The position numbers and the translations under genes are program-made. A stretch of 64,000 nt of DNA, from positions 61,513 through 125,512 of the forward strand of contig JACPVI010000044.1 of NCBI GenBank assembly GCA_016191815.1, given 5' to 3'. This document shows, one piece after another, positions 9,296 through 19,482 of the stretch (position 1 is its first letter; every line of letters starts with the position of its first letter). The notes below the pieces were generated by a model that did not search any database, was not told the DNA's origin, and saw only the letters and a list, made by a program, of their open reading frames with translations. Origin of the DNA: Myxococcales bacterium. GTDB lineage: Bacteria; Myxococcota; Myxococcia; Myxococcales; Myxococcaceae.

Positions 9296-11806
9296 TCACC
9301 GCTGCAGGAAGAAGTCCTCGGGCTTCACCTGCCCCGGAGGTGGCGCCTCCGCGGTCGGCTCGGTCCCGGCGAGGAACGGCTCCAGCCGGCCAGGCACCGA
9401 GCTCCCCGCGAGCAGGCCGGTGGCAGGATCGATCCGCACCCAGTTGACGCCAGGAGGCTCCTCCAGCTCTCGGACCGGCAACTCTTGGTGCGCCGCCTTC
9501 ATGAAGGAGAGCCAGATCGGAAGCGCGGCGCGGCCGCCCGCCTCGCCCGGACCGAGCGGATCGTGGTTGTCGAAGCCCACCCAGGCGGTTGCCACGTAGT
9601 CGGCGGTGTAGCCCGAGAACCACGCGTCCCGGAACTCCTGGGCGGTGCCAGTCTTCCCCGCCGCGGGCCGGTTCAATTCCTTCACCGCGGTGGCAGTGCC
9701 TTCCTCCACCACGCTCTTCATCAGCGAGGTGGTCAAGAACGCCACGTTCGGGGGGATGGTCTCCTCGAAGGCGGCCTGGTGCTCCTCGAGCACCGTGCCT
9801 CTGGCGTCGGTCACCCGGATGATCTGGATCGGCTCGGCGTACTGCCCGAGCGAGCGCAAGGTGGCGAAGGCGTTGGCAATCTCCAGCACTCCCACCTCGC
9901 CGGTGCCGAGCGCGAGGGTGAGGTTGTCGGGCAACGTGGAACGGATCCCGGCCCGGCCCGCGAAGTCGATCGCCGCCTTCGGAGTCAGCGCCTCGATGAG
10001 CCTCACCGAGACGGTGTTCTTCGATCGCGTCAGCGCCTGCCTCAGCGTCATCGGCCCCTCGAAGCCGCCGCGCTCGTAGTTCTGCGGCTTCCAGATCTTC
10101 CCGGTGTACGGATCGCGGATCGCCTCCGGAGCGTCGTTGACCACGGTGAGCGGGGTGAACCGCTGGCTGCCGAGCGCCGCGCCGTAGAGGAACGGCTTGA
10201 AGGACGAGCCGGGCTGCCGCTTCGCCTGGGTGGCCCGGTTGAAGGCGGAGAGGGTGAAGTCGTACCCGCCCACCATCGCCACCACGTGCCGCGTCGGAGG
10301 CTCGATCACCACCAGCGCGCCCTGCACCGCCGGAAGCTGATCCAGCGTCGCCTCCAGGACCGGGGCGGTGGACTTGGAGATCCGCACCAGCACGATGTCT
10401 CCGGGCTTGAGGACATCCGCTACCTTCGAAGGCGCAGCCCCCACCCGGCCGCCCTTCCGCGGCCGCGCCCAGGAGAGCGAGGAGAACGGCACCTGGGCCA
10501 GCCGGCTTACCAGGTCCACCGTGGCGACCTTCCTCGCGTCGTCCACCGTGGCGACGTAGCCGGCCAGCCGTAGCCCCTCCCGGAGCGGCTTGAGGGCCAC
10601 CGACCTCGCCCAGATCTCGTCGGCGCTGGGGGCGGGGCCCTCCTCCTCGTCGGCCGCCTCTGGCCGCTTCTCGGCGCCCTCCTCGTCCATCGCTTCGATG
10701 GACTGGCCAGTGGAAAGCTCGGCCAGCCGTCTCAGGTCGGCGACGAACACCTCGTCCTGCCGGCGCTTGCCCGCCTCCTCGATGCGTTGCTGGATGTGCC
10801 GCTTCAGCTCGGCGAACCGCGCGGGCTCCAGGCTCCCCAGGGCACCGCGGTAGCCCTGCCGGCGGTCCAGCGACTGCAGGCCTTCGCGCAGGGCTTCATC
10901 GGCGGCGGCCTGCAGCCTCACGTCCATCGCGATGTCCACCCGGAGCCCGCCCTCGAGGACCGCGGGCTCACCGTAGCGGGAGATGAGGGTGCGGCGGATC
11001 TCCTCCCCGTAGAACGCCCCCACCGGCTGGGGCGGGCGCGGCCCGAGGAGGATCGGCCTTTCCAGCTCGGCCTCCGCCACTTCCTTCGCAACGAAGCCGT
11101 GGGTCCAAAGCTGGGTCAAGACGTAGCGCTGGCGCTTCTTGGCCTTGACGATGTTGGTGACGGGGTTGATCCGGTCCGGCAGCTGGGGGATGCCGGCGAG
11201 CACCGCCGCCTCGCCCAGGCTCAGTTCCTTGGCGCTCTTGCCGAAGTAGAAGAGCGCCGCCTCCTCCACTCCGTAGCGGTTGTGGCCGAAGTAGATGGCG
11301 TTCACGTAGAGGTTGAGGATCTGATCCTTGGTGAGCGCCCTCTCCATCCTCGGGGTGAGGATCCACTCGCGGATCTTCCTCGACAGCGTGCGCTCGCGAG
11401 TGAGGAGCAGGTTCCGGCAGGCCTGCTGCGAGATGGTGGAGGCGCCCGAGGCTCGCTTGCCCGGGATCAGCCCCTTGAGCGCCGCGCGCACCATGCCCAC
11501 GAAGTCCAGCCCCTCGTGCTTGTAGAAGTCGGCGTCCTCGGCCGCCAAGAAGGCGTTCCGCACATGCGGGGGCAAAGACTCGATCTGCACCCAGGTGCGC
11601 CTCTCCCGGTAGAACTCGGCGCACAGGGCGCCGCTGGCGCAGAACACCTTGGTGACTTGCGGCGGCCGGTACGTCCTCAGCTCCTCCACCGAGGGCAGGT
11701 CGCGGTCGAAGTAGTAGTACGTCCCCGCCGCGCCGGCGGCCGCCACCAGCGTGAGCGCCAGAGCCGCCAGGAGCAGCCGCCTGAGCCATTTCCACAGCGT
11801 GCGCAT
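9296..11806 (-). CDS. mrcA: Penicillin-binding protein 1A, bifunctional transglycosylase/transpeptidase
   Basis: This class A PBP polymerises glycan strands and cross-links peptidoglycan at the outer face of the inner membrane. An N-terminal membrane anchor (about residues 10-32) is followed by a GT51 transglycosylase domain with EDADFYKHEG (about residue 90) and ASTISQQ. The transpeptidase domain has the SxxK motif in PGSSFKPF (about 533), an SxN motif in SKNTVS and KTGTAQE (about 717). A long insert between the two domains, including an acidic patch near 390, fits the OB-like region of PBP1A. The length (836 residues) is normal. It is transcribed toward the operon at 4.5-9 kb but 247 bases separate them. 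Confidence 0.95.
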   Translation of the reverse strand: MRTLWKWLRRLLLAALALTLVAAAGAAGTYYYFDRDLPSVEELRTYRPPQVTKVFCASGALCAEFYRERRTWVQIESLPPHVRNAFLAAEDADFYKHEGLDFVGMVRAALKGLIPGKRASGASTISQQACRNLLLTRERTLSRKIREWILTPRMERALTKDQILNLYVNAIYFGHNRYGVEEAALFYFGKSAKELSLGEAAVLAGIPQLPDRINPVTNIVKAKKRQRYVLTQLWTHGFVAKEVAEAELERPILLGPRPPQPVGAFYGEEIRRTLISRYGEPAVLEGGLRVDIAMDVRLQAAADEALREGLQSLDRRQGYRGALGSLEPARFAELKRHIQQRIEEAGKRRQDEVFVADLRRLAELSTGQSIEAMDEEGAEKRPEAADEEEGPAPSADEIWARSVALKPLREGLRLAGYVATVDDARKVATVDLVSRLAQVPFSSLSWARPRKGGRVGAAPSKVADVLKPGDIVLVRISKSTAPVLEATLDQLPAVQGALVVIEPPTRHVVAMVGGYDFTLSAFNRATQAKRQPGSSFKPFLYGAALGSQRFTPLTVVNDAPEAIRDPYTGKIWKPQNYERGGFEGPMTLRQALTRSKNTVSVRLIEALTPKAAIDFAGRAGIRSTLPDNLTLALGTGEVGVLEIANAFATLRSLGQYAEPIQIIRVTDARGTVLEEHQAAFEETIPPNVAFLTTSLMKSVVEEGTATAVKELNRPAAGKTGTAQEFRDAWFSGYTADYVATAWVGFDNHDPLGPGEAGGRAALPIWLSFMKAAHQELPVRELEEPPGVNWVRIDPATGLLAGSSVPGRLEPFLAGTEPTAEAPPPGQVKPEDFFLQR

Positions 11807-11926
11807 TCGGGGGCCGGGCAGGTTAGCGGCGCTCGATCCAAAAGACGAGCGGCCGGGAACCAGCCCGGCCGCCCGCGGCGTGCGCGGGCCGACTCGCCTC
11901 GAGTGGCGGCCGGCTCGCGCAGCTCA

Positions 11927-12895
11927 TCACTCGTCCAGCATCTCCAGCTCCGGGGCGTGCGGCGGCTCGGGCGGAGCCGCGTCGCTCGCCCCGTTTCCAC
12001 CCGTCACCTCGGCCGGGATGGAGGCCTTCGCCACCCTGTTCGCGTTGATCCGCGCCTTGAGGTACTTGGGCGAGAGGGCCATCGACCGCGCGTAGGCCAG
12101 CTTGGCGGCCTCCACGTCGCCGGTCCGCTCGAGCGCGACGCCGAGGTTGTTCTGCACGTAGGCCACGTCAGGGAGGATCTCCGCCGCCCGGGTCAGCGCC
12201 TCCAGCGCCCGCTCGTTCTCGTTGGCGCGGAGGTAGGCGAAGCCGAGGTTGTTGAGCGCGTAGCCATGGTCTGGGTTCATCTCCACCGCCTTCTGGAACA
12301 TGGAGATGGCGCTCGCAAGCTCGCCCTGCGCGAGGTGCGCCCTTCCGACCACCTGGTAGCTTTCGGGGTTCTGCGAGTCCCGCTCGATGGCCTCGATGCC
12401 GGCCTTGACCGCGCCCTCGTTGTCGCCGAGCGCCACCAGCATCCGCGCCTGCTGGACGAGCGGCATGGCGTCGTCCGGCTGGAGCTCGGCCAGCCGCCCG
12501 TAGGCCTGCGCGGCGATCTCCCGCTGGCGCACCGACCGGGCCACCCGGCTCACCAGGAGGAGGGCGTCCTCGTCGGACGGATCATCGAATACCGCGCGGC
12601 GAGCCTCCGCGAGCGCCCCCGCGAGGTCTCCCTGCGACCTGAGCGCCTTCGCCCGCGAGAGGTGGCTCACTTTCGCGGTGTGGCTGTGCTCGAGGCCGAT
12701 CGGATCCGGCTCCTTCACCGGCTCTGTGCGGGCCATCATCCCCGCGTCCACGATGAAGCCCGCCGTCTGCGGCACGATGACTTCCGGCTTCGGAGCGGCA
12801 ATGGGCGATGGCGGCGGTTGGACCTTCTGCTTCGGCTCGTCGCACCCGGCCAGGGCCAGAGCGGCCAGGCAGGCGGAGAGGATCTTCGTTCTCAT
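11927..12895 (-). CDS. TPR-repeat lipoprotein
   Basis: The ATG at 12895 is chosen over the longer frame because an AAGGAAC ribosome-binding site precedes it and it begins a lipoprotein signal (MRTKILSACLAALALAGC, lipobox LAGC, Cys18). The mature 304 residues carry about five to six tetratricopeptide repeats between residues 75 and 290 (for example ALNNLGFAYLRANENERALE and QNNLGVALERTGDVEAAKLA), and then a Pro/Glu-rich tail. TPRs mediate protein-protein contacts, so it is probably an outer-membrane-anchored assembly or gliding-related scaffold. The partner is unknown. It sits upstream of PBP1A on the same strand with a 120-base gap. Confidence 0.85.
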   Translation of the reverse strand: MRTKILSACLAALALAGCDEPKQKVQPPPSPIAAPKPEVIVPQTAGFIVDAGMMARTEPVKEPDPIGLEHSHTAKVSHLSRAKALRSQGDLAGALAEARRAVFDDPSDEDALLLVSRVARSVRQREIAAQAYGRLAELQPDDAMPLVQQARMLVALGDNEGAVKAGIEAIERDSQNPESYQVVGRAHLAQGELASAISMFQKAVEMNPDHGYALNNLGFAYLRANENERALEALTRAAEILPDVAYVQNNLGVALERTGDVEAAKLAYARSMALSPKYLKARINANRVAKASIPAEVTGGNGASDAAPPEPPHAPELEMLDE

Positions 12896-13045
12896 GGCAA
12901 TTGTTCCTTTTTGGGAGCTGGGTTCTCTTCCCGCGGGGCGTGAGTGCCAGCAGCGTGCCAGCCGCAAGCTGGCGTGAGCTGGGCGGATCGACCGTGCGCC
13001 ACTTCGAAGCTGTGGTCAGATGACCGCGCCGGAGGCGGGTACCGA

Positions 13046-13837
13046 ATGAAGATCGCCACCTGGAACTGCAACTCGGTCCGGGCGCGGCAGACGCGCCTGC
13101 TCGAATGGCTCGCCAAGGCGAGGCCCGAGGTGCTCTGCCTGCAGGAGCTCAAGTGCGTGGAGGAGGACTTCCCCTGGGCGGAGCTGCGCCAGGCCGGCTA
13201 CCACGCGGCCTGCAATGGGCAGCGGACCTACAACGGAGTGGGGATCCTCTCGCTGGAAGAGCCGACAGAGGTGCTGCGCGGGATGGACGACGGCGTGGAT
13301 GACGGCCAGGCGAGGCTGATCGCCGCCAATGTGGCCGGGGTGCGAATCGTCTCGGCCTACGCGCCGAACGGCCAGGCGGTCGGCTCGCCGGCGTACGACT
13401 ACAAGCTGGAGTGGTACGGGAGGCTGCGGCGCCATCTCGATCTGCGCCACCGCCCCGAGCGGCCGCTCGTCCTGTGCGGCGACTTCAACGTGGCGGCCGA
13501 GCCGATCGACGTCTACGACCCCGCGCAGTGGGACGGGCAGACCATGTTCACCGAGCCCGAGCGCGCGGCATTGCGCCACCTGCTCGGGTTCGGGCTCACC
13601 GACACCTTCCGGAAGCTCCATCCCGGAGAGCCGGGGCGATTTAGCTGGTGGGACTACCGGATGCTCGCCTTCCCGAAGAACCGGGGGCTCCGCATCGACT
13701 ACCTGTTCGCCACCGCTCCGATGGCGGATCGTTGCCAGGGCGCGGACATCGATCGGGAAGCGCGCAAGGGCGCCAAGCCGTCAGATCACGCTCCGGTCTG
13801 GGCGGACTTCCGTTGGAGCACCGATTCGGTGCTCTAG
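13046..13837 (+). CDS. xth: Exodeoxyribonuclease III
   Basis: This AP endonuclease/3' exonuclease acts in base excision repair. The 263-residue protein has the family's active-site blocks: TWNCNSVRAR at the N-terminus, the metal-binding Glu34 in CLQELKC, the DFNVAAEPIDVYDP block and the C-terminal SDHAPVWADF. The ATG at 13046 is preceded by GGAGG (13031-13035), which selects it over the longer open frame starting at 12944. Its stop codon shares a CTAG tetranucleotide with the stop of the convergent DoxX gene. Confidence 0.95.
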   Translation: MKIATWNCNSVRARQTRLLEWLAKARPEVLCLQELKCVEEDFPWAELRQAGYHAACNGQRTYNGVGILSLEEPTEVLRGMDDGVDDGQARLIAANVAGVRIVSAYAPNGQAVGSPAYDYKLEWYGRLRRHLDLRHRPERPLVLCGDFNVAAEPIDVYDPAQWDGQTMFTEPERAALRHLLGFGLTDTFRKLHPGEPGRFSWWDYRMLAFPKNRGLRIDYLFATAPMADRCQGADIDREARKGAKPSDHAPVWADFRWSTDSVL

Positions 13838-14247
13838 CCCTTCCGCGAGATGGGCAGCTGCAGGCGCGCGAAGGTGTCCAGCGAGTAGCGGCCTCCTCCT
13901 GCGGCGACCGCCATCAGCATCACGGACAGGTAGAGCGCGGCCAGCTCCATCTTCGCGATTCCCTCGGGGAGGTGCCGGTAGAGCGCCACCAGCATCACCG
14001 CGCACACCGAGGCCGCCGCGTACCTGGTGGCCAGGCCGAGCGCTACCAGCAAGCCGCCCCCGAGCTCGGCGAGCGCCGCGAGCCAGGCAAGGAAGGACGG
14101 CGCCGGCAGACCCAGCTCAGCCACCGTCCGCGCCAGCCCCGCAGTCCTCCCCTCGAACACCTTCCCGTAGCCGTGGAAGAAGGCCATCGAGAGCCCGAAG
14201 ACCACCCGGACGATCGCCCAGCCGATCTGCGCGAAGCGCGACTCCAT
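13834..14247 (-). CDS. DoxX family membrane protein
   Basis: This 137-residue protein has four predicted membrane segments and the DoxX-family pattern: an early RVVFGLSMAFFHGYGKV helix, a central FLAWLAALAELGGGLLVALG block and a later ALYLSVMLMAVAAGGGRYSLD motif. DoxX proteins are inner-membrane proteins linked in other bacteria to thiol/redox processes, but substrate and role are not fixed. Its stop overlaps that of the convergent exonuclease gene by four bases. The 39-residue membrane ORF upstream stops three bases before this start, suggesting coupling. Confidence 0.85.
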   Translation of the reverse strand: MESRFAQIGWAIVRVVFGLSMAFFHGYGKVFEGRTAGLARTVAELGLPAPSFLAWLAALAELGGGLLVALGLATRYAAASVCAVMLVALYRHLPEGIAKMELAALYLSVMLMAVAAGGGRYSLDTFARLQLPISRKG

Positions 14248-14250
14248 CGC

Positions 14251-14370
14251 TCAGCCCAAGGCGAGCACGGCGTACAGCATCCCGCCCGCGGCGAGCAGCA
14301 TGCACACCGCGAGGATGGTCCATTCGGTCCGCCGTTCGCGTCCGGCGGGGCTGGCTCGCTGCGCATCCAT
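14251..14370 (-). CDS. Candidate 39-residue single-pass membrane peptide
   Basis: A short minus-strand frame begins with ATG at 14370 and ends with TGA at 14251-14253. It encodes a basic N-terminus (Arg-rich, about 17 residues) and then one hydrophobic helix (WTILAVCMLLAAGGMLYAVL). It is close to the downstream DoxX start (ATG at 14247) with a 3-base gap. The charge pattern would orient the N-terminus to the cytoplasm. Short frames of this kind can arise by chance in GC-rich DNA, so this is a candidate only. Confidence 0.45.
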   Translation of the reverse strand: MDAQRASPAGRERRTEWTILAVCMLLAAGGMLYAVLALG

Positions 14371-14436
14371 CGGCGCGACAGTTTGCCCGTTCCGCCCGGA
14401 GCCTGCAGCGAAATCGAGCCCGGCCCGGACTGTGTT

Positions 14437-15903
<1,467 letters not shown>

Positions 15904-16027
15904 CGCTTCTCCTCCTCCGCGTAGGGTGCGGCCACTATGCCGCACCTGAACGGAAATAAGCCCCTAATTCGCGCGTTTCTCCGGCCTTCCGGTGACTAGC
16001 TGCAACCGTCTTGCCGATCGAAACCTT

Positions 16028-16056
16028 TTGACTCACCGCGCAGGCGGGGCTAATCC
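16028..16056 (+). promoter_or_regulatory. Possible sigma-70-type promoter for the Pal-like gene
   Basis: TTGACT (16028-16033) and TAATCC (16051-16056) are separated by 17 bases and lie 35 bases before the lipoprotein start. The -35 box is good and the -10 box is weak, so this is a modest prediction. Confidence 0.35.
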
Positions 16057-16090
16057 GCCCGTGCCATCGCACATGAGAGGGGATGCTGCC

Positions 16091-16795
16091 ATGCGACTCG
16101 GACGGCTGTTGGCAACTGCGTGTGCCGCCTCCGCGGCCACCTTCCTGTTGGGCTGCCCGCCGATCTATCCGAATTGCAACTCGGACGAGCACTGCAAAGA
16201 GCACGGCGAGGTGTGCGTCCAGGGCCAGTGCCAGGAGTGCGCCACCGACGAGCAGTGCAAGGCGGGCTTCACCTGCGAAGGCAACAAGTGCGTCCCCAAG
16301 CCCGAGTGTCGGACCGACGCCGAATGCGGCCCGGGGAAGAAGTGCACCGCCGGCAAGTGCGTCGAGGCCCCGGTGGCCGGGAAGCCTCCGGGCTGCACCG
16401 CGGACGAGGACTGCCCCTCAGGCGAGGAGTGCCGGGCCGGCCAGTGCGTGGCCAAGGTGGAGGCTCCCTGCGAGTACTCGCCCATCCGCTTCGAGTTCAA
16501 CGAGCACAAGCTGACCGGCGAGGCGCAGGGAGTCCTCGGCCGGCTGGCGGACTGCATCAAGAAGCAGAAGGCGCGGCTCACCTTGGAAGGCCACGCCGAC
16601 GAGCGCGGCACCGAGGAGTACAACCTCCAGCTCTCCAACAAGCGGGCCGCGTCGGTGAGGCGGTACCTGGTGGACCTGGGCGTGGCCTCGAGCCAGCTAG
16701 AGACGGTGGGGTACGGGGAGAACCGCCCCGCGACGTCCGGCGCGAACGAGGAGTCCTGGGCGGCCAACCGGCGGGTGGAGTTCGCCAAGCGCTGA
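16091..16795 (+). CDS. OmpA/Pal-like lipoprotein with four cysteine-rich repeats
   Basis: A lipoprotein signal ends in FLLGC (Cys22). The following ~100 residues contain four short cysteine repeats of the pattern C-x4/5-C-x5/6-C-x3/4-C, a Dickkopf-like motif common in myxobacterial surface proteins. The C-terminal ~110 residues form an OmpA-like peptidoglycan-binding domain with LEGHADERGTEEYNLQLSN and the terminal NRRVEFAKR. It would tether the outer membrane to peptidoglycan. The ATG at 16091 follows a GAGAGGGG ribosome-binding site. The chemosensory operon begins 64 bases downstream; whether it is co-transcribed is unknown. Confidence 0.88.
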   Translation: MRLGRLLATACAASAATFLLGCPPIYPNCNSDEHCKEHGEVCVQGQCQECATDEQCKAGFTCEGNKCVPKPECRTDAECGPGKKCTAGKCVEAPVAGKPPGCTADEDCPSGEECRAGQCVAKVEAPCEYSPIRFEFNEHKLTGEAQGVLGRLADCIKKQKARLTLEGHADERGTEEYNLQLSNKRAASVRRYLVDLGVASSQLETVGYGENRPATSGANEESWAANRRVEFAKR

Positions 16796-16858
16796 GGAGG
16801 TTGGGGAGAGGGTTTCTCCGGCGCCATCCGCCCGACGAGGTGGTATGACTCGCGGGCG

Positions 16859-17284
16859 GTGAGCACGGACGCTCCTCAGTCCCACCTCGTCTTCGCCTGC
16901 GGGCAGAGCTGGTACGCCGTCCCGGCCGAGCGCGCTGCCGAGGTGGTGAGCTTCCCCGCGCTGACGCGGGTACCAGGGGCGCCCCCCCACCTGCTCGGAG
17001 TCTTCGCCCACCGGGGTGAGGTCATCCCGGTGGTTGACCTCGCGATTCTCACCGGGGGAAAGCCGGTGCCCTCGAAGCGGGCGGTGCTCCTCCGGGTGGC
17101 CAGGGGCTCGGTGGCGCTCACCGCCAGCAAAGTGGCCGGAGTCTCCTCGGTGGCCGGGAGCTTCGACCCCCTCGGCTCCTCCGGAATCCAGCTTCACCTC
17201 AAGGGCCCGGCCCGGGCCGGCCGCGAGGAGGTGGCGGTGATCGAGCCCGAGGGGCTCTTCGAGTTTCTGACCCAAGGTGGGTGA
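16859..17284 (+). CDS. CheW-like chemosensory coupling protein
   Basis: CheW links the CheA kinase to chemoreceptors. This 141-residue protein covers the whole CheW fold, with HLVFACGQSWYAVPAE at the N-terminus and HLLGVFAHRGEVIPVVDLA in the middle, the usual receptor/CheA contact region. GTG start at 16859. It is the first gene of a seven-gene operon and precedes a second, more divergent CheW-like gene by three bases, reminiscent of the FrzA/FrzB layout of Myxococcus, though identity to either is not claimed. Confidence 0.88.
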   Translation: MSTDAPQSHLVFACGQSWYAVPAERAAEVVSFPALTRVPGAPPHLLGVFAHRGEVIPVVDLAILTGGKPVPSKRAVLLRVARGSVALTASKVAGVSSVAGSFDPLGSSGIQLHLKGPARAGREEVAVIEPEGLFEFLTQGG

Positions 17285-17287
17285 GAG

Positions 17288-17698
17288 TTGATCTCCCTCG
17301 ACCAGGTCTCCGGCCTCGTGCTGTGCCGCGCCGGCGGCCACCGACTCGCCTTTCCGGCGCAACAGGTGGCGGCGATCCGCCCCTGGTCCGGCGGCGAGGC
17401 GGACGGCGCGGACGCCTCGACCTCGGTCGCCCGCTGCGGCCATGCCCGCCTGGCGTTCGGCCTCGAGAGCGGGGGCTCGAAGGTGGTGCTGGCAGACTCC
17501 GGACACGGGGTGGTGGTGGACGCCCTCGAGGTGTACCAGGACGCGCTTCCGCTCTTGCCTCCCCCGGGCCTGGTGCTGGGAGGCGCCGGTGGGGCGCTCC
17601 GCGGCTTCGTCTCGGTGAAAGAGGAGCTGTTCCCGGTGCTCCGGCTCGCGGAGTTCTCCCGCTATCTGGCCGCCCTCGGTGAGGAGGCCGTTCGATGA
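17288..17698 (+). CDS. Divergent CheW-like protein
   Basis: A 136-residue CheW-fold protein with SGLVLCRAGGHRLAFPAQQV near the start and GALRGFVSVKEELFPVLRLAEF near the end, which correspond to the conserved halves of CheW, but with a degenerate middle. The TTG at 17288 is the only start giving the full domain; a TTG start suggests low translation relative to its neighbours. Its stop overlaps the next gene (ATGA, 17695-17698). Position suggests a FrzB-like accessory adaptor, but the symbol is not justified by sequence alone. Confidence 0.75.
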   Translation: MISLDQVSGLVLCRAGGHRLAFPAQQVAAIRPWSGGEADGADASTSVARCGHARLAFGLESGGSKVVLADSGHGVVVDALEVYQDALPLLPPPGLVLGGAGGALRGFVSVKEELFPVLRLAEFSRYLAALGEEAVR

Positions 17699-19482
17699 GC
17701 GCGCCAGTCCCCGAGCCACTGAGGGGCCTCTCGCGGTGGGTCACCGCCCCTTCCAGCCTGGGCGGGACGGCCGGCGCCCTCTTGGCGGTCGCCTACGGAG
17801 CGGTCGCCCTCGAGCTTCCGGCCGGGACCAAGGGGTACTTCTGGGCCATCGTGATCGGGGTGGTGCTCGCGCTCACTTTCCGGGGCGACCGGCAGGAGCA
17901 GCGTGCGCTCTCCACCGTGCGCAAGCTCTCCAGAGGGGAGCTGCCGGCCAGCACCGAGTCTCTGAAAAAGGGGGTAGGGGAGATGTTCGCCTTCCCCGAC
18001 CGGGCCTTCTTCATCAACCTGCAGAACTGGATTCTTGGAGTGGCGCTGGCGGGAGTCCTCTTCGGGCTGGTTCCCGGCGCAGGCTGGGTGGTGCCCCTGC
18101 GCATCGGGGGGCTCGGGCTGGTGCTGGCGCCGGTCACCTCGGTGCTCACCTACCTCCTGGTGCTCGGCCGGGCGAGGGCAGCGGTGGACCGTCTGTCCCA
18201 AGCCGGGCTGTCCGCAAGAGAGGTGGTCGCCAGCGCTCCCGCGCGGGCTCAGCTCAGGCGCCGGCTGGTGGCCTTCGCCGCGGCCACCGTCCTCACCCCG
18301 AGCCTCCTGATCGCGGACCAGGTGCTCACCCGAACCGACCGCGCGCTGAGCCGGATGCTCTCCAGCCCCGGCCCCCAGGCGCAACGGGCAGTCCTGGAAG
18401 CCGAGCTGACGACGGCGGTGCTGCCGGTCGCCGCCTTGGCGGTGCTGGTGGTGCTCTTGGTGCTGGTGACCGGGTACCTCGGCGGATCCGCGCTCGCCGA
18501 GCCGATGCGCGCGATCGCCGGGGAGGCGAACCGCCTCGCCGCCGGGGATCTCAGGAAGGCGCGAGCGGTGCCCGCGGAGGACGAAGTCTGGGCTGCCTCT
18601 TCGGCGGTCACCGCGGTGCACTCCCAGCTCGCCGAGGCCATCTCCAAGCTCAAGCGGGCCGGCCGGCAGATCGCCATCTCGGCCGGCGAGCTGGAGCAGA
18701 CCGCGTCGAGGCACGAGCAGGGCGCCGCCGAGCAGGCCAGCGCGCTCACCGAGACCAGCGCCACCACCGAGGAGCTGGCGCGATCCGCGAACCAGATCGC
18801 CGCCAGCGCACAGGAGGTAGCCGGGATCGCCGAGCAGACTCTCAAGGCCGCCCACGAGGGCAAGCGGAGCGCGGACGCGTACTTCACGGCGATGGCCAAC
18901 ACCCGAAAAGGCAACCAGGCCATCGCCGAATCGATCGTCAAGCTCAACAAGCGGGTCCAGCAGATCGGCAACATCGTGGAGTTCATCGACGGCATCGCCG
19001 ACAAGTCGGACCTTTTGGCGGTCAACGCCGAGCTGGAGGGCACCAAGGCCGGCGAGGTGGGTCGAGGCTTCTCGCTGGTGGCGGCGGAGATGCGCCGGCT
19101 GGCCGAGGGCGTGATGCAGTCCACCCAGGAGATCTCCCGGCTGATCGAGGACATCCGCGACGCCACCAACGAGGCGGTGATGGCCACTGAGGCGGGGACC
19201 AAGGCCACCGAGCGCGGCGCGGGGCTCTCCCGGGAAGTCTCCGAGGGGCTGGCGGAGATCGTCGTGCTGGCGGAGAAGACTTCCGAGGCGGTGCGTTCGA
19301 TCTCCGCCGCCACCCAGCAGCAGCGGGCCGGAACCGATCAGCTCGCCGAGGTGATGGGCGACATCCTCAAGTCCACCCATGCCGGCGCCGCCGCCAGCCG
19401 GGAGGTGGTGGCCGCCAACGCCGACCTCTCCGCGCTGGCCAAGGAGCTGCAACAGGTGGTCGGCCGCTTCGAGGTGAGCTGA
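17695..19482 (+). CDS. Methyl-accepting chemotaxis protein without periplasmic sensory domain
   Basis: This 595-residue receptor has about six hydrophobic segments in the first 265 residues (two near 20-60, then 115-155, 200-212, 240-262) with only short loops, so it probably senses within the membrane or cytoplasm. A HAMP-like stretch is followed by the long antiparallel coiled coil. The kinase-control tip is present in variant form (SDLLAVNAELEGTKAGEVGR), and Glu/Gln-rich methylation heptads occur on both sides. Its stop and the next gene's start share TGATG. It is closely similar in layout to the receptor downstream. Confidence 0.92.
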   Translation: MSAPVPEPLRGLSRWVTAPSSLGGTAGALLAVAYGAVALELPAGTKGYFWAIVIGVVLALTFRGDRQEQRALSTVRKLSRGELPASTESLKKGVGEMFAFPDRAFFINLQNWILGVALAGVLFGLVPGAGWVVPLRIGGLGLVLAPVTSVLTYLLVLGRARAAVDRLSQAGLSAREVVASAPARAQLRRRLVAFAAATVLTPSLLIADQVLTRTDRALSRMLSSPGPQAQRAVLEAELTTAVLPVAALAVLVVLLVLVTGYLGGSALAEPMRAIAGEANRLAAGDLRKARAVPAEDEVWAASSAVTAVHSQLAEAISKLKRAGRQIAISAGELEQTASRHEQGAAEQASALTETSATTEELARSANQIAASAQEVAGIAEQTLKAAHEGKRSADAYFTAMANTRKGNQAIAESIVKLNKRVQQIGNIVEFIDGIADKSDLLAVNAELEGTKAGEVGRGFSLVAAEMRRLAEGVMQSTQEISRLIEDIRDATNEAVMATEAGTKATERGAGLSREVSEGLAEIVVLAEKTSEAVRSISAATQQQRAGTDQLAEVMGDILKSTHAGAAASREVVAANADLSALAKELQQVVGRFEVS

